Of a DNA stretch of 64,000 nt, positions 1-11,100 are shown piece by piece. Origin of the DNA: Adiantum capillus-veneris (Eukaryota > Streptophyta > Polypodiopsida > Polypodiales > Pteridaceae); the NCBI GenBank assembly GCA_014529385.2, contig CM043961.1:16536478-16600477 (forward strand), read 5' to 3'. Positions within the stretch are counted from its first letter, which is position 1, and each line of letters begins with the position of its first letter. The notes beneath the pieces are model-generated. The model had not been told where the DNA came from, did no database searches, and was given only the letters and a program-made list of their open reading frames with translations. A program made the translations under genes and the position numbers.

Positions 1-1805
1 TAGTGGCCCATACCACTAGAATAACCAGTATATGTCATACCCTGATGAATCAGGATATCATTGGTCACACTCATCATCAATAATCAATTCTCATCAATCT
101 CAATGTCCATTCCAGAAATATTGTCGTGACAAAAAATCATCTTATACCAAATCCCAATCCAATTCCAATTACACAAGATAGGTCCAAATCCAAATCACTT
201 TCATTATGTACCCGGGTAACAAAATCATACCAGTTACAGTGGTGGCCAACCACTGCAGCATGATTTTGTGATCGGTGTTGCATCAACCGGAGAATCTACA
301 CCAATAAGACGTGATGCCTAGATCGACAAATCTGCACTAATGCTGCCTATATCAGCGGATCTGCATTTACCATTGTGAATTTGTAATTTGTCAGTGTGCT
401 GCCTAAATCGACGGATCTGCACAGATAACTGGTGTTACCTAAATCCGTGAATCTACACCAAGGTGAGCATTTACACACTGCCTAAATTGGCGGATCTGTG
501 TGCATGTGACCAATGGACTAGACAAGACATAAAAAGACAAAACATTTACTACCTGTGTGACACCACATTGGAGTATAGTTGAGTGACAGAGTACTTACAA
601 ATTATTGTTCAGTAACTCAAAGCACGATAACTCATATGAGTAGCTACATAGATTAATGTCAAATCATCTCGATGAAAAGTCCTTGCAATACAATTGGAAG
701 CCATGACATGTAGGATATTTTGTATCTGAAAATGTACGTACTTGTGTGTATGTGGCAATCTATAATGGAAGGAAACTCAAGTTGAATCAGGGGGTCTCGC
801 AAACAACATTTGTATACAGGGTAAAGAGATGTGCATTTAGTAACTTGCACCAAATTATGTGTAATGATGCTAGACTGTAACAACATAGGGGGCAAAACAA
901 TATGCCCTAGTGTGAGATGAAATTAGTATACATCCAAAAAGTGCTGGAAGAGAGTAGCAGTGTCATGTAAGGTAGAAATCAATCTGAGTATACACATGGA
1001 GGACTTGCCTTGTTGAAGACGATGTATGACATAATGAGAGGATTGAAAATACTATAAATAAGGAAATAAGTTTGCAATAGGAATCGACACATCAAATATT
1101 TTCCTAAATTGTATACTATGCTAGGAAAGCTGGTACTTAAAATACCTATTAAGCAAAATGATAAGCTGAAGCTAGCCAAGATGAGTAAGTGTACTTGTTT
1201 TTTTTCTCTTTGAATGAGAGCAATAGGCACATCTAAGAGTGTTGTCCCAGTCTTGTGTGAGAGGGTTGTATACACAATTAACGAAGTACTAAATGATAGA
1301 TGAGTGTCAATATTTGATTGGTAAGAAGCAAGGGAGCTGACATATAATCTGATACAATATGGTGACTGTACAGCAACTAAAAAAGGGAGAGAGTCCAAAT
1401 TCTGGTCTGTATAGTTCTTTGTGAATTATTAGACACCAACAAGGGAGAAAAGAAGGTTTTCATCAAAATCATTGGGTTAATTTCAGTGAAGACACATACT
1501 TGGATTCCCTTAAGGTTTGTGGAAACATAGTGATGCTAAATGATGTGAATATAAGTAACAATGAAAAGTATCACAATGAGTCATCTAAATATGATGAAAA
1601 TAAGAAATTTAGTACCAAATTTTAGTTACCATAAATGTTAATATATACAGAATAACATCAATTTATGAACAAGCAGTGTAAAGGTCATAGAGGTTAGCTT
1701 AACATGAACTAAAACTTACAAAAATCGAGCAAAATAAATCATGTTGATACTTTTGAATTTTGGATTTGTCAGAACTCAAAGTATGAACCTGTCTTAAAGG
1801 TATCA
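1..1805. other. Unassigned AT-rich DNA left of the first retrotransposon
   Basis: I see no recognisable gene here. The open frames (for example 139 codons on the minus strand at 979-1398) are hydrophobic, AT-driven and match no family I know. The only structured part is the degenerate repeat at 280-507. This DNA was continuous with position 15615 onward before the nested LTR elements inserted, because the duplicated target GTGAT lies at 1806-1810 and again at 15610-15614. Confidence 0.5.
280..507. repeat. Degenerate dispersed repeat, about five or six copies of a 25-30 bp unit
   Basis: Copies resembling GCCTAAATCGACGGATCTGC occur at about 313, 345, 400, 437 and 480, with a weaker one near 285. 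The shared core is CCTA(A/G/T)ATC followed by GGATCTGCA or GAATCTACA. Spacing varies from about 30 to 55 bp, so this is an eroded tandem array, not a regular satellite. Confidence 0.5.
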
Positions 1806-1810
1806 GTGAT

Positions 1811-2205
1811 TGTTAGGCACACATTGCCATAACAAACAACCAATGCAGTTAACATACAGTACATATCAAACAAGAAGCAGGAAACTGCATACTTCAAACA
1901 CCATACTGCAAAGAAGACAGGTATGTAACATCACAGATAGAGGGAAAATAGTGTGCCATTCATCATCATTATTCAGTAATACAGCAGAAAACACAGAACC
2001 AATGCAGGAGAGAGCCAACTGCGTCAACAGGCATAGACATAACTGCTTCTCGTCCTGAGAATTCACGAGACACACAACTAACTTCCCCAAAATATAAAAT
2101 ACCCATGTTCACTTATCCCTAAGGTTCAAAGATAAAGGTTTTAGTTACAGTTCAAAAAGTAATAGCCTGACTGCCCTGAAAGCCCTGATAAATCAGGCAC
2201 TAACA
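1811..2205 (-). repeat. 3' LTR of the four-ORF element (395 bp)
   Basis: It has TG...CA termini when read on either strand and matches the split right LTR almost base for base. It retains the segment 1930-2056 that the other copy lacks. The stop codon of the 378-aa ORF (2193-2195) lies inside this LTR. Confidence 0.88.
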
Positions 2206-3329
2206 CCTGGCACACTTGGTGGGCAATGTTTCTCAAACATTGTGAGAACCCACAATATCCCTTGATCAAAAAATTCATCCACCAGCTGATCCTTGAATTC
2301 AGTTTGTTGTGAAACTGCTGCTGTAGTTGGAGTTTCCTTGTCAAATTCTTCAACCTCTGCATCCACCTGAACTGTAACTACCTCCTTAGTACTTTCAGTC
2401 TCCTGACAGAGTTTCTCATCCACAATCATTTGCACTGGATCATCTAAGTTGTGAATTCCTCCTGCAGCTTCTGTGTCCTCCTCTGCAACATCTTTAGCTT
2501 GTCCTGCAACTGCACTTGTCCCTGCTGCTTCAGTCATATGCTCCTGCTCAGATTGTTGGCCTTCTTGTTGCTGCAGCTGCATCTTCAGGTCCTCCAAGTG
2601 CCCTTTTAGGTCAGTATACTGCTGCTTTGGTTCAGCATTCTTCTTCTCCATAAACAAGTTTTCCTCCTTCATCTCCTCCTCTGCAAACATCTGATATGGT
2701 TTACTCACCACATCATACACCATGACTTTCATTTTCTCCCAAACTCTCTTCATGTACTCCATCACTTCAGTCTTCATTTTCTCCACAACTGTTGAATTGA
2801 GATACCTTCTACAAAGTAGAAAAATCTCCTCTTCTTCAAGCGATTTCAGGTCTTTAGGCCCATTTTCATATTCAAGTGAATATCCAAATTCAGTAGTAGC
2901 AGGTTTAGGTTCAGGTTTCCCTTCAAGAAGAATGAAGAAAGATTCAAGGTAGGATGCAAACTTTGCAACCATTAGACACTGTCTCTTGAACACATCCAAT
3001 ATCTCTGCATGTAGATGCAACACTCGAAGACCTGATTTAGACTCCGCATGCCAAATCAATTGATTTTCTTGAAAATCTTGATTCAAGAAAAACCAAAATT
3101 GATCTACTTCTTCATCAAACTGATTTGATTCAAGGCTTAAAAATAACAGATTTAACTCTCCTTTATGCATAAAAAACACCCCCAAGACGGCTTGCTCACA
3201 TTTCTCCTTGAAAATCGAAAGAAATCCACTTTGTAGTAGCTGCAAAACTGTCCAATCAGTGATATCTCCCTGAAACTGAAAACTTTTGACTTCTGCTTCT
3301 TGAAAAAATTCCCTTATTTTATCAAGCAT
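2193..3329 (-). CDS. Hypothetical coiled-coil protein, ORF D of the four-ORF element (378 aa)
   Basis: I do not recognise this protein. It is hydrophilic, with an N-terminal half of mixed composition and a Gln/Glu/Lys-rich stretch at about residues 215-265 that should form a coiled coil. An acidic, low-complexity tail follows. Its start overlaps the end of the 707-aa ORF by 16 nt in another frame, so it could be made by reinitiation, by a -1 frameshift, or from a spliced message. Its last codons and stop lie inside the 3' LTR. It could be a Gag-like structural protein or a captured host sequence. The long uninterrupted frame in an otherwise decayed region suggests recent function. Confidence 0.55.
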   Translation of the reverse strand: MLDKIREFFQEAEVKSFQFQGDITDWTVLQLLQSGFLSIFKEKCEQAVLGVFFMHKGELNLLFLSLESNQFDEEVDQFWFFLNQDFQENQLIWHAESKSGLRVLHLHAEILDVFKRQCLMVAKFASYLESFFILLEGKPEPKPATTEFGYSLEYENGPKDLKSLEEEEIFLLCRRYLNSTVVEKMKTEVMEYMKRVWEKMKVMVYDVVSKPYQMFAEEEMKEENLFMEKKNAEPKQQYTDLKGHLEDLKMQLQQQEGQQSEQEHMTEAAGTSAVAGQAKDVAEEDTEAAGGIHNLDDPVQMIVDEKLCQETESTKEVVTVQVDAEVEEFDKETPTTAAVSQQTEFKDQLVDEFFDQGILWVLTMFEKHCPPSVPGVSA

Positions 3330-5437
3330 GAAGATATAAAACCAATGAGATATAAGAATATCAACATCATCTCCTTCATCAACAACATCACATAGAAATG
3401 TAGAACCATCTTTAGGAAACCCCCTTCACCATCATTAGGAACTTCCAAAAAACTTGCATAATCATCAGTCCAAACCATCTCCTCAGCATCAACAAAACCA
3501 TTGACATCAGAAATTTGGTATAAATCATCAAGAACATCATCAAGAAAGTGAACTTCCTTGAAAATAGATGAACTTCCAATATCCTTGACTGAATTTGTAA
3601 AAGAACCAACATCATACAGATCATTGATAACAACATCATCATTCAAGAAACCTTCTCTAACATCAAGATTTGAAGAAAACTCCACATTCTTGATTTGAGT
3701 AAGTTGAAGCTTCAAGTCCTCAATTTGATTATCCTTGTTCAAAACAACTTGCTTAAGAGCATCATGAACTTCATAACAGTAAGAAATATGCAAGTCAACT
3801 TCAGTTTGAACCTGAGAAATCTCTGCCATCAATGATGTCTTCTCTTCTTGAAGTTGATTGATTTTGGAAAGCGCTTCATTTGCCGCAACCATACTTGAAT
3901 GCCTCTCATTCTCTAGCTCGAATGAGAGATTATTGATCATCTTCACCTGAGAAAGAAAAAGACTTTGAAATTCAACAAGTTCAGGTACATAACTTCTTTG
4001 CAAATCAGTAATCTGCGGATCAGGGACCTGAATTCTGAAACTTTGCAAATCAAGGACCTTTGTTATCAAAACTAGTAATTGAGGGATCTGAAATTGAAGA
4101 TCCTTGTCTTCAAAACCTGAATAATTCATATCCACTCTCGGAAATTGGCTTTCAGTATTCAAAACTCCAAAAAACTCTTCTCCATCAACACAAACACCTT
4201 TCAAATTGTCAGCTGTTGAATACTCCTCATCAAGATTCATCAAAAACTGATTCATCACATCATCCTCATCAGTAGCACACATTATGTCTTTATGTATCTT
4301 CAGCTCTTCCACTGCATTACACTGAAATATGATGTCTCCCTGAATTTCAACATCTTCAAGATTGATGTCAAATGTTGGTATATGGGTTTGTATGGGATAT
4401 TGGTGTCTTCTTTCGCTCACTCCCAATTGTATTCCCTTCTTCTCAATCAGTAATTCTTCTTTTGGGCAACTGTCCTTCTCTTCCTGCAAAGAGGTGAGTC
4501 TCTTCGATGTGAGGTTTGGGGATAGCTGGCAATCCTCTTGGCTCCTTTGGCTCATGAGTTGCTCCTGGCTTCCTCCTTCTTCCTTCATCATCTTTTGGAC
4601 TATATCTCCCTTGCATTGAACAAACTCTCCTTCCTGAATCAACTTCTTCTCTTCAATAATCTGAGTATCTACAACTTTGATCCCATATTCAAGAACATCA
4701 AAATCAGGTTGAAAAACTTCAGGTGCTGAAAATTCAAATTCAAGCTTTGAAACTTCAGTTTTTGAAACTGTAGGTGCCTGAAAAACTGTTGGTACATCAA
4801 CATTGTGCAAACCCTTGAGTTTATTTGGAGTGTGGTTTTGGGATACTAAGTGCTCCTTTTGGCTTCTTTGGCTCTCAGGATGCTCCTTTTCTTCTGCCCT
4901 TTCCAACATCACCTTCTTGACTTCTTCAGGTTGGCTTTGTGCTTGAGCTTCTTTCATTAATTTGAGACTTGCAACAAGTGCATTTGGAGAAGTTAAACAT
5001 GATTGTACCTGATTGTTCCCAACCAAGGGGAACATTGGTGTTGTAACTCCCCAGTCATCATCACTTTCGTCTTCCTCCTGAAACTGATCTTCATACTTCT
5101 CTGTCAAGCCTTCAATTTCTTCTTGTAACACCTGTATCCTACGCATACTAGAGCACGACTTTCTTCTTTTTCCTTCACGACCTTCATGCCAGTCTTCTGC
5201 CTTGTCAAGAAGATTAGAAAAATCATCCAAATCCTCTTGTGCATCACATAGTTCCTCATGATCTGATGCATCTCGAAAAGATCTGACAATTCGATACAAC
5301 TTCTTGCCCAGTTTATGCATACAGTATTTGACACATACATCTTCCTTTTGACATGGCTTGCACACATAAGGACATTGCTTTGCACAGTGCCCATCTTTTT
5401 GACAAATAGCACACTTTTTCTTCTTCTTCTTTGCCAT
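3314..5437 (-). CDS. CCHC zinc-knuckle, acidic coiled-coil protein, ORF C (707 aa)
   Basis: The protein opens with a run of six lysines, then a zinc knuckle with Cys9, Cys12, His17 and Cys22 (the CX2CX4HX4C spacing of retroviral and retrotransposon nucleocapsids). More cysteines follow at about 26, 29, 35 and 39. The rest is acidic and Gln/Glu-rich, with a likely coiled coil at about residues 520-590. The zinc knuckle at the extreme N-terminus is unusual, since Gag proteins carry it near the C-terminus. Inference: an RNA-binding Gag-like protein of this non-autonomous element. No capsid-like, protease or polymerase motif is visible. The frame is intact for 707 codons. Confidence 0.6.
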   Translation of the reverse strand: MAKKKKKKCAICQKDGHCAKQCPYVCKPCQKEDVCVKYCMHKLGKKLYRIVRSFRDASDHEELCDAQEDLDDFSNLLDKAEDWHEGREGKRRKSCSSMRRIQVLQEEIEGLTEKYEDQFQEEDESDDDWGVTTPMFPLVGNNQVQSCLTSPNALVASLKLMKEAQAQSQPEEVKKVMLERAEEKEHPESQRSQKEHLVSQNHTPNKLKGLHNVDVPTVFQAPTVSKTEVSKLEFEFSAPEVFQPDFDVLEYGIKVVDTQIIEEKKLIQEGEFVQCKGDIVQKMMKEEGGSQEQLMSQRSQEDCQLSPNLTSKRLTSLQEEKDSCPKEELLIEKKGIQLGVSERRHQYPIQTHIPTFDINLEDVEIQGDIIFQCNAVEELKIHKDIMCATDEDDVMNQFLMNLDEEYSTADNLKGVCVDGEEFFGVLNTESQFPRVDMNYSGFEDKDLQFQIPQLLVLITKVLDLQSFRIQVPDPQITDLQRSYVPELVEFQSLFLSQVKMINNLSFELENERHSSMVAANEALSKINQLQEEKTSLMAEISQVQTEVDLHISYCYEVHDALKQVVLNKDNQIEDLKLQLTQIKNVEFSSNLDVREGFLNDDVVINDLYDVGSFTNSVKDIGSSSIFKEVHFLDDVLDDLYQISDVNGFVDAEEMVWTDDYASFLEVPNDGEGGFLKMVLHFYVMLLMKEMMLIFLYLIGFISSCLIK

Positions 5438-5736
5438 TAATCACCCATCAAAAGAATAGAGAGCATTTGTACCTCTTTAAAACCTGAAACTGCTTAAACT
5501 GCATTGCAAACTGAAATACCTGAAACTGTAGTCTGTAAACTGAAAGACTAAAAGTGCATTCTGCAAATTGAAAAATTGAAACTGCATTCTGCAACAAACT
5601 GCACATAATTTGCACAGAAACTGTACAGAGACTTCAAAACTGTTCGGGCTAACAATACATTGACCAATGGTCCCAAAAGTGGGTCTGATGTGGGATGAGT
5701 TGTTTGTTGGCCTTCTTGGTTTTCAGGTACGGTTTT

Positions 5737-5940
5737 CTACAACCTGTTTTCAGGTTCATGTAGTTCAGTCCCCTCCCCAACAATTTCTGCCCCTGCAGCA
5801 AGTTCTCCTACTGGTTCTTCTTGGTCATCATTACCCGACTCTTCTCCTTGTCTTCCTCTTGTAGAGAACTTCCTTCTTAATATAAGCCTTGTTCCATATG
5901 AATGTTGTGGTACATAGGACCCTTGCCCTGATTCACTCAT
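5737..5940 (-). CDS. Small hypothetical protein, ORF B (67 aa)
   Basis: The start codon overlaps the stop of the upstream 90-aa ORF in the sequence ATGA (5937-5940), a stop-start arrangement that can allow coupled reinitiation. The product is Arg-rich in the first half and acidic in the second, with no known domain. It is followed by about 300 bp without a convincing frame before ORF C begins at 5437. ORFs A and B could be one protein made by frameshifting. Confidence 0.35.
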   Translation of the reverse strand: MSESGQGSYVPQHSYGTRLILRRKFSTRGRQGEESGNDDQEEPVGELAAGAEIVGEGTELHEPENRL

Positions 5941-6209
5941 GCATTGCTGCTTCTCCCTTGTTTAGAATACTGTACTAGCATTCTTTGATTATGCACATTG
6001 TAGTTTGAAGGTAAATTACAGGCTCCAAAGGGTAATAGTTTTGTAACTACCTTTTCGAGAATGAGAATTCTGACTTCGCTGGGCAGTTGTGGGTAGAATT
6101 CTTTCAAGAATTGTGATGCATACTCCTTAGACTCTTCCCCCGGTGTTTTCCAGTTCGCAAAATCCCGCAAATGGTCACTATCAGGGAACATGTCGCCGCT
6201 GTGATTCAT
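5937..6209 (-). CDS. Small hypothetical protein, ORF A (90 aa), first ORF after the 5' LTR
   Basis: It begins only 57 nt inside the 5' LTR, so it would be the first frame met by ribosomes on an element transcript. The sequence is not one I know. It has a helical look in the middle (EYASQFLKEFYPQL) and ends at the ATGA overlap with ORF B. Its position is where gag would start. Confidence 0.4.
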   Translation of the reverse strand: MNHSGDMFPDSDHLRDFANWKTPGEESKEYASQFLKEFYPQLPSEVRILILEKVVTKLLPFGACNLPSNYNVHNQRMLVQYSKQGRSSNA

Positions 6210-6265
6210 TCCTTAGCACCCATATGGTTTTAGGCGAAATTCGAACCAATAGCAGGATTTCCAAA

Positions 6266-6414
6266 TGTTAGGCACACATTGCCATAACAAACAACCAATG
6301 CAGTTAACATACAGTACATATCAAACAGGAAGCAGGAAACTGCATACTTCAAACACCATACTGCAAAGAAGACAGGTATGTAACGAGAATTCACGAGATA
6401 CACAACTAACTTCC
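6266..6414 (-). repeat. 5' LTR of the four-ORF element, part 1 (split by insertion)
   Basis: It matches 1811-1929 and then 2057-2086 of the other LTR, with the 127 bp between them missing. The last five bases, CTTCC (6410-6414), are the target duplicated by the inserted Athila/Tat-like element. The sequence on the minus strand just inside this LTR starts TTTGGAAATCC. A TGG two bases in could start a primer site, but I cannot name the tRNA. Confidence 0.85.
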
Positions 6415-6719
6415 TGTTAACCCTCACGGCTCACGGACACCCCATCACCTACGACGGACGTGTATTATGTATTTGGTAGAGTCAGGTACCAGGCTTGTCG
6501 GACCAATAGGAAAAGGGTAAGAGTGATCGCCGATGAGAGGCGCACTCTAACTGGGACATTCAAGGGATTAGTTGGCTAAGCATGGGTGCCCAAGTGTGAA
6601 TGGGGTGAGCTCATATAAAAGCTAACTAAACCTAAAATTCACTCATTCTCTCATTTGTGCAATAGAAGAGTGCTTTTGCTCCATCTCCATCTCCATCTTC
6701 TTCTTCTTCACCTCCTTGT

Positions 6720-6788
<69 letters not shown>

Positions 6789-7029
6789 TGTGTGCGATCG
6801 AGCATTACGAAGGCACGGCGGCGACGAGGTGGTTGAGCGCGGCGTAGCGACGTCTCCTTCTTCTTCGCGGCGAGGAATCCTCTACGGCAGGAGCATAAGG
6901 CGGTGAGTGACACACCATTGCCCTCTTTGAGCTTACTAGTTAAACTAGTTGTGTGCTTGGAGCCGTTTGCGGTTCGCACACGGTGTATCGGCAAGTCCCT
7001 TGCTTCGACAGTGCGGCAAGGAGCGCACA
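6415..7029 (+). repeat. 5' LTR of the Athila/Tat-like element (615 bp)
   Basis: It has TG...CA ends. It contains a TATA box, then a (TG)n(AG)n microsatellite at about 6718-6780. The 3' LTR lacks roughly 75 bp just before this microsatellite, including a CT-rich stretch, which explains most of the length difference. Confidence 0.88.
6614..6621 (+). promoter_or_regulatory. LTR TATA box (TATAAAAG)
   Basis: A good TATA match in the U3/R part of the LTR, repeated at the same place in the 3' LTR (15144-15151). About 30 bp downstream lies the likely start of the R region near ATTCACTCATT. Confidence 0.5.
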
Positions 7030-7033
7030 TTTT

Positions 7034-7051
7034 TGGCGCCGTTGCCGGGGA
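7034..7051 (+). other. Primer binding site, tRNA-Asp type
   Basis: TGGCGCCGTTGCCGGGGA begins four bases after the 5' LTR. It is complementary to the 3' end of plant tRNA-Asp, the primer known for Athila and related Ty3/gypsy elements. Confidence 0.85.
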
Positions 7052-8103
7052 ATAGCCCTGCACTAAGCCCAAGGGGCACTTTGTGCTTCTTGTATGAGTG
7101 GTTTGCAGTAGGAAAGAAGAGGGAGAGGAAGGCGTATTTTTTCTGCAAGTTGTTAATTCTGTTTTTCTGTTGCGCACAGTTTGCATTTTCTATTTTTCTG
7201 CTGCGTACATATAGTATTAGTTAGACAGTTAGCAAAATTCTGTTTTTCTGTTTGCACACAGTTAGCATTAGTCACACAGTTAGCATTTCTTGCGTTTTTT
7301 TGCATTTTCTGCATTTTCTGGCTTGCACTGCACAGTTCTGTCAAGTTTCAATTTTCTGCATTTTCTGTGTTTCCTGGTTTGTGCACAGTTAGGCGCACAG
7401 TTAGTTAATTAAGCAGGTTAGTAATTAGGTGGACCACTGATTAGCAGGTCAGTAGGTAGTCGAGACAGTAAGTAGGTAGGTGAGGTCAACGCGCACCAAA
7501 ACGCGTACCAAAAAAAAAAAAAAAAAAACAAGCTTAAAATTTTTTGCAAAAAAAAAAGTTTCTCAAAAAAATAAAATAATAATTTAAAAAAAAATCGAAA
7601 AATAAAAACGTGAGTGAGGGGGAGGTTAAATTTTTCGAAAATAAAAAACGTGAGGTATAAAAACAGACGGGTTGGTTTGTATAAAAGATACAAGCCCAAG
7701 CCCAAGCCCAGGCCCAGGCCTCAGTCCTCAGTCTTATGATATATACTAGACTCACTCTTATATATATACCCTACCCCCTCAAGAGGGAATGAGAGCATGT
7801 GGGACAAGTCCTCCACTCTCCTCCTTTCTCTTCCCACTTGCACCCTTAGACTTGCTATTTGGAGCTTAGTTCCCCAGCTAGGAAAAGACTGTTTCGGGCT
7901 TTTCTGGAGCAAAATAGAACCAAACGGTGGGCTGTAAAGTACAGCGCGTCCCTCCTAGCGATACGCTCGTTTCGAGCTATCACACGGCCCATTCCACAAC
8001 ACGCTCTAAAAAATCTAGCAAAAAAACAAACAAAAAACACGCAAAAAACTAGTCACAAGGCCTCCTAGAGCAGCTTTTTGACACCTGAGGGTATCAAAAG
8101 CAC
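7052..8103 (+). other. Untranslated leader of the Athila/Tat-like element
   Basis: About 1 kb without a convincing ORF lies between the primer site and gag. It includes T-rich repeats with a GCACAGTTAG motif (about 7180-7410), an A-rich tract near 7510-7610 and a short GCCCAA repeat near 7693-7720. Confidence 0.6.
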
Positions 8104-11100
8104 ATGCACTTACGCTCTGGGCGGGTGCTAGAACACGAGCATATTGAGGGTGCCTCTGTTCATACGGACACCCATTACCCATCCACGATAGGCTCTAGAC
8201 CCTCAGCGGGGACACAAGGTAGCACCACCCAAGACCCTAAAATAGCCGCTAGTGATTCCTCCTCCGACTCAGAAATCATGGAAGCATACCCTACCCAAAA
8301 CACTGAGAGAGAAGGCCATGCACCTCCAGAAGCTCCACAGCCTAGTACTAGTATGTTTAGCTGTTTCATGGAAACATTAGGTAGAGCTACTTGCTCGGAA
8401 CCTGATGCAAATGAAGCACACGAAGGGGGTGGGGAAGTGGACTCTCCTTTCACATCGCACGTGGACCCCACACCCCCAAAGAGTGTCCATGTGGATATCC
8501 TGCCAACTTCTTACCAAGAAGGCCCTGTTGAGCTGCCTCCTTCAGAAGTTCCCTCTAGAGTACCGTTGGTGACAAGTAAAACCACGGGGAGCAACATTGC
8601 TTCTACCTCACAAGAAACCGTTAACACGTCGACTCTAGAAGGATTGTTCATTAACGATCATTGGACATACGACCTCCACACTGAGGTGTTGACGGATCTA
8701 CACTCTGGCCACGCCTACCATGTAGGATGGATAGAGATTGTACAATCCACCTCTAGTGCCACGAGCATCGAAGATCAACAAAAAATGATCTGTAATGTTA
8801 TCCATGGCAGTATTCAATCGGAAAGGCAAAACCGAGAGGTAAATATACTCTCAACTGGCCCCATGAGATTTCTGGATACGAGCAAGGCTCAACAGCCTAC
8901 TCTATCACAAATGGAGACTCCTCTAATGAGTCCCATGGACCCATCTTACGTCATTTCACCTGGGGTCTCTATGCAATCTGAGCCTCCGAGCGACAACTTT
9001 AGCTTCCCTAACTTGGCTCAACCCTCTATTAAGAAAAACACAGTGCTCACTCCAGTGATAGGCCTGACAGAGAATGTATCGATGACATCTACGGTTAGCG
9101 CAGTGCCACTACCTAGTGTCGTAGTACCTAATATGGGGCCTCGACCGTATGTGCCTCTAGCCCCTTATGCACACATGGCCCCCACACCTCCAATTGTACC
9201 ACTTGTTTATGGTCCTCGAGTGCCGCTCCCTAGCCCTTATCCGAGTGGACCTATGCCCGGTTATGTTCCATATCCTGCATCATCCACACACATGCCAAGA
9301 CCGGTACCCGCCCCTCTCCCACATATGATTCCAAGAGTACCTCCACCGGCCCTGCCTCCTCACATAGGTGACTTGGCAGTGTTTGCTCAAACCATAGGTC
9401 GATCTATCGCAGAAAATATGCGTCATGCATCTGATAGAGAGCCTAGAAGTAAGGCAGTACAAATTGCCAAACTCACGCAAAAATTCAATGGGGACGAAGA
9501 TGCTAGAAAACACATTGAAGTGTTTGAACAAGCATGTGATTCCTTAGGGGAACGCAACGAACTACATAAGTGCAATGCCTTAAGCTTGACATTAAGTGGG
9601 AAGGCTGGAGATTGGTATAGAACCCTAAGGGTGGACGAGAAAACAATCTACCCTACCCTTCGAAGGTTGTTTCTAAAGGAGTACATACGAGAAGGTGTGC
9701 TTTGGGGTGTAGCATCTCAGCTACAGAAGGCCGAACGTAAGGAAGGAGAGTCAGTAAGGGACTTCATTAGTCGTCTAAAGCACTTAAACTCTTGCTGTCC
9801 TGTAAATGAGCGCTTCAACAATAACCAACTGCTTGATCGATTCATTCGAGGGTTGAGGAATGAAGGAATCTATAATGGACTAGTGATTAGAGGTATCACA
9901 ACCTGGGAAGATGTCACTGCCAATGCAATCCAATTAGAGGACAACTGGATGATAGCAGGCATGAGGGTGTCTACTGACACGAGATCCACTAGCTCACAAG
10001 CCATTGAGTATGAACCCATGACTGCAAAGCCCATTGCCAATGAGCCAAAGGTATTTGAGACATTCTTGACAGACCTCACCAAGGCAATCCAAGAGTCTCT
10101 TAAGGATAATCGACCCCCTCAAAATAGTCACATGTATCCAAGAAGGGAGCAACAATGGTGTTCCATTTGCTTGGGTCCACATAGCACTAGTGAGTGCCCT
10201 ACGTTTAGAGTAAAATTTAATGGAACTTGCAACGCATGTGGTAGGTATGGTCACCAAGCTAAGGATTGTTTAATGATCAAACGTATGATGGCAAATAGAC
10301 CACCTGTAGCCTGGACGGATGCGCCTCGAGCTCCTGTATTGATGCCTGCTCCACCTGTTGAGCAACTACCGCAACACATGGTCCCTAGATCTCAAAATGT
10401 TGTACAAGCTACACCGCTACCACCTCCTGTGCTAGGACCGCAGCCCCCGCATCCAAGAGTCGCCCCTATGAACCAAGTGGGTTGCCAGCCATCTAATGCT
10501 TATGCAAATGGCTGTGAGGAGGAAATAGACACTAGTATTGCCTACGGACTTGATACATTGGAAGAGTGTCCTATATACTACATGGAAGATTGTTGGGGGC
10601 AAGTCAAGCCGGTTTATCAAGCTGCTGCTCTCGCATCCAGAGGTCAAAATATCAACACCCAGGCTAGGAGGCCACCTCTTCAATGCTACGAGTGTGGTGG
10701 ACCACATCGAGCAGCGGAGTTCCCTATTAGGCTGCAAAAGAATGCTGCACAGATGCAAATGAATCAAGGGAGCACGTCTGCAATGCCAATACTCACATGT
10801 AATTGTTGTGGCATAGATCACTTGATTGCCCAATGCCCCTATAACCCAAATGCGCCTAAAATCACACCCCTAAATTTGGTTGAAATTGCTAGTGTGACAT
10901 CGCCAATACCACCCGTCGCACCCGCTTATGCGATTACACGGTCCATGCTTCAAGGGCCAGGCCATATCCTCGAAGAGAGAGATACTGCGTCAGTTATCCA
11001 AGCAAAGAAAAAGAAGACACGAAGGAAGAGGTCGCAGAATACAAGAAATTCAAAGCCAAGTTCCAAAACAAACATAGGAACAGGAGATGACCCCGTGTAT

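Noticed and set aside
280-507. CRISPR-like array
   Set aside because: Unit spacing is irregular, units are degenerate and the sequence is eukaryotic.
979-1398. 139-codon hydrophobic minus-strand frame
   Set aside because: No recognisable motif, AT-rich DNA, and no supporting signal such as a conserved copy elsewhere in the window.
5737-6209. Bacterial operon suggested by the ATGA stop-start overlap
   Set aside because: The surrounding DNA is clearly eukaryotic and the ORFs lie between LTRs with a target duplication.
8175-8471. Minus-strand frames inside the Gag gene (also 9280, 9870, 10432, 11128)
   Set aside because: They are antisense shadows of the intact 1219-codon Gag frame.
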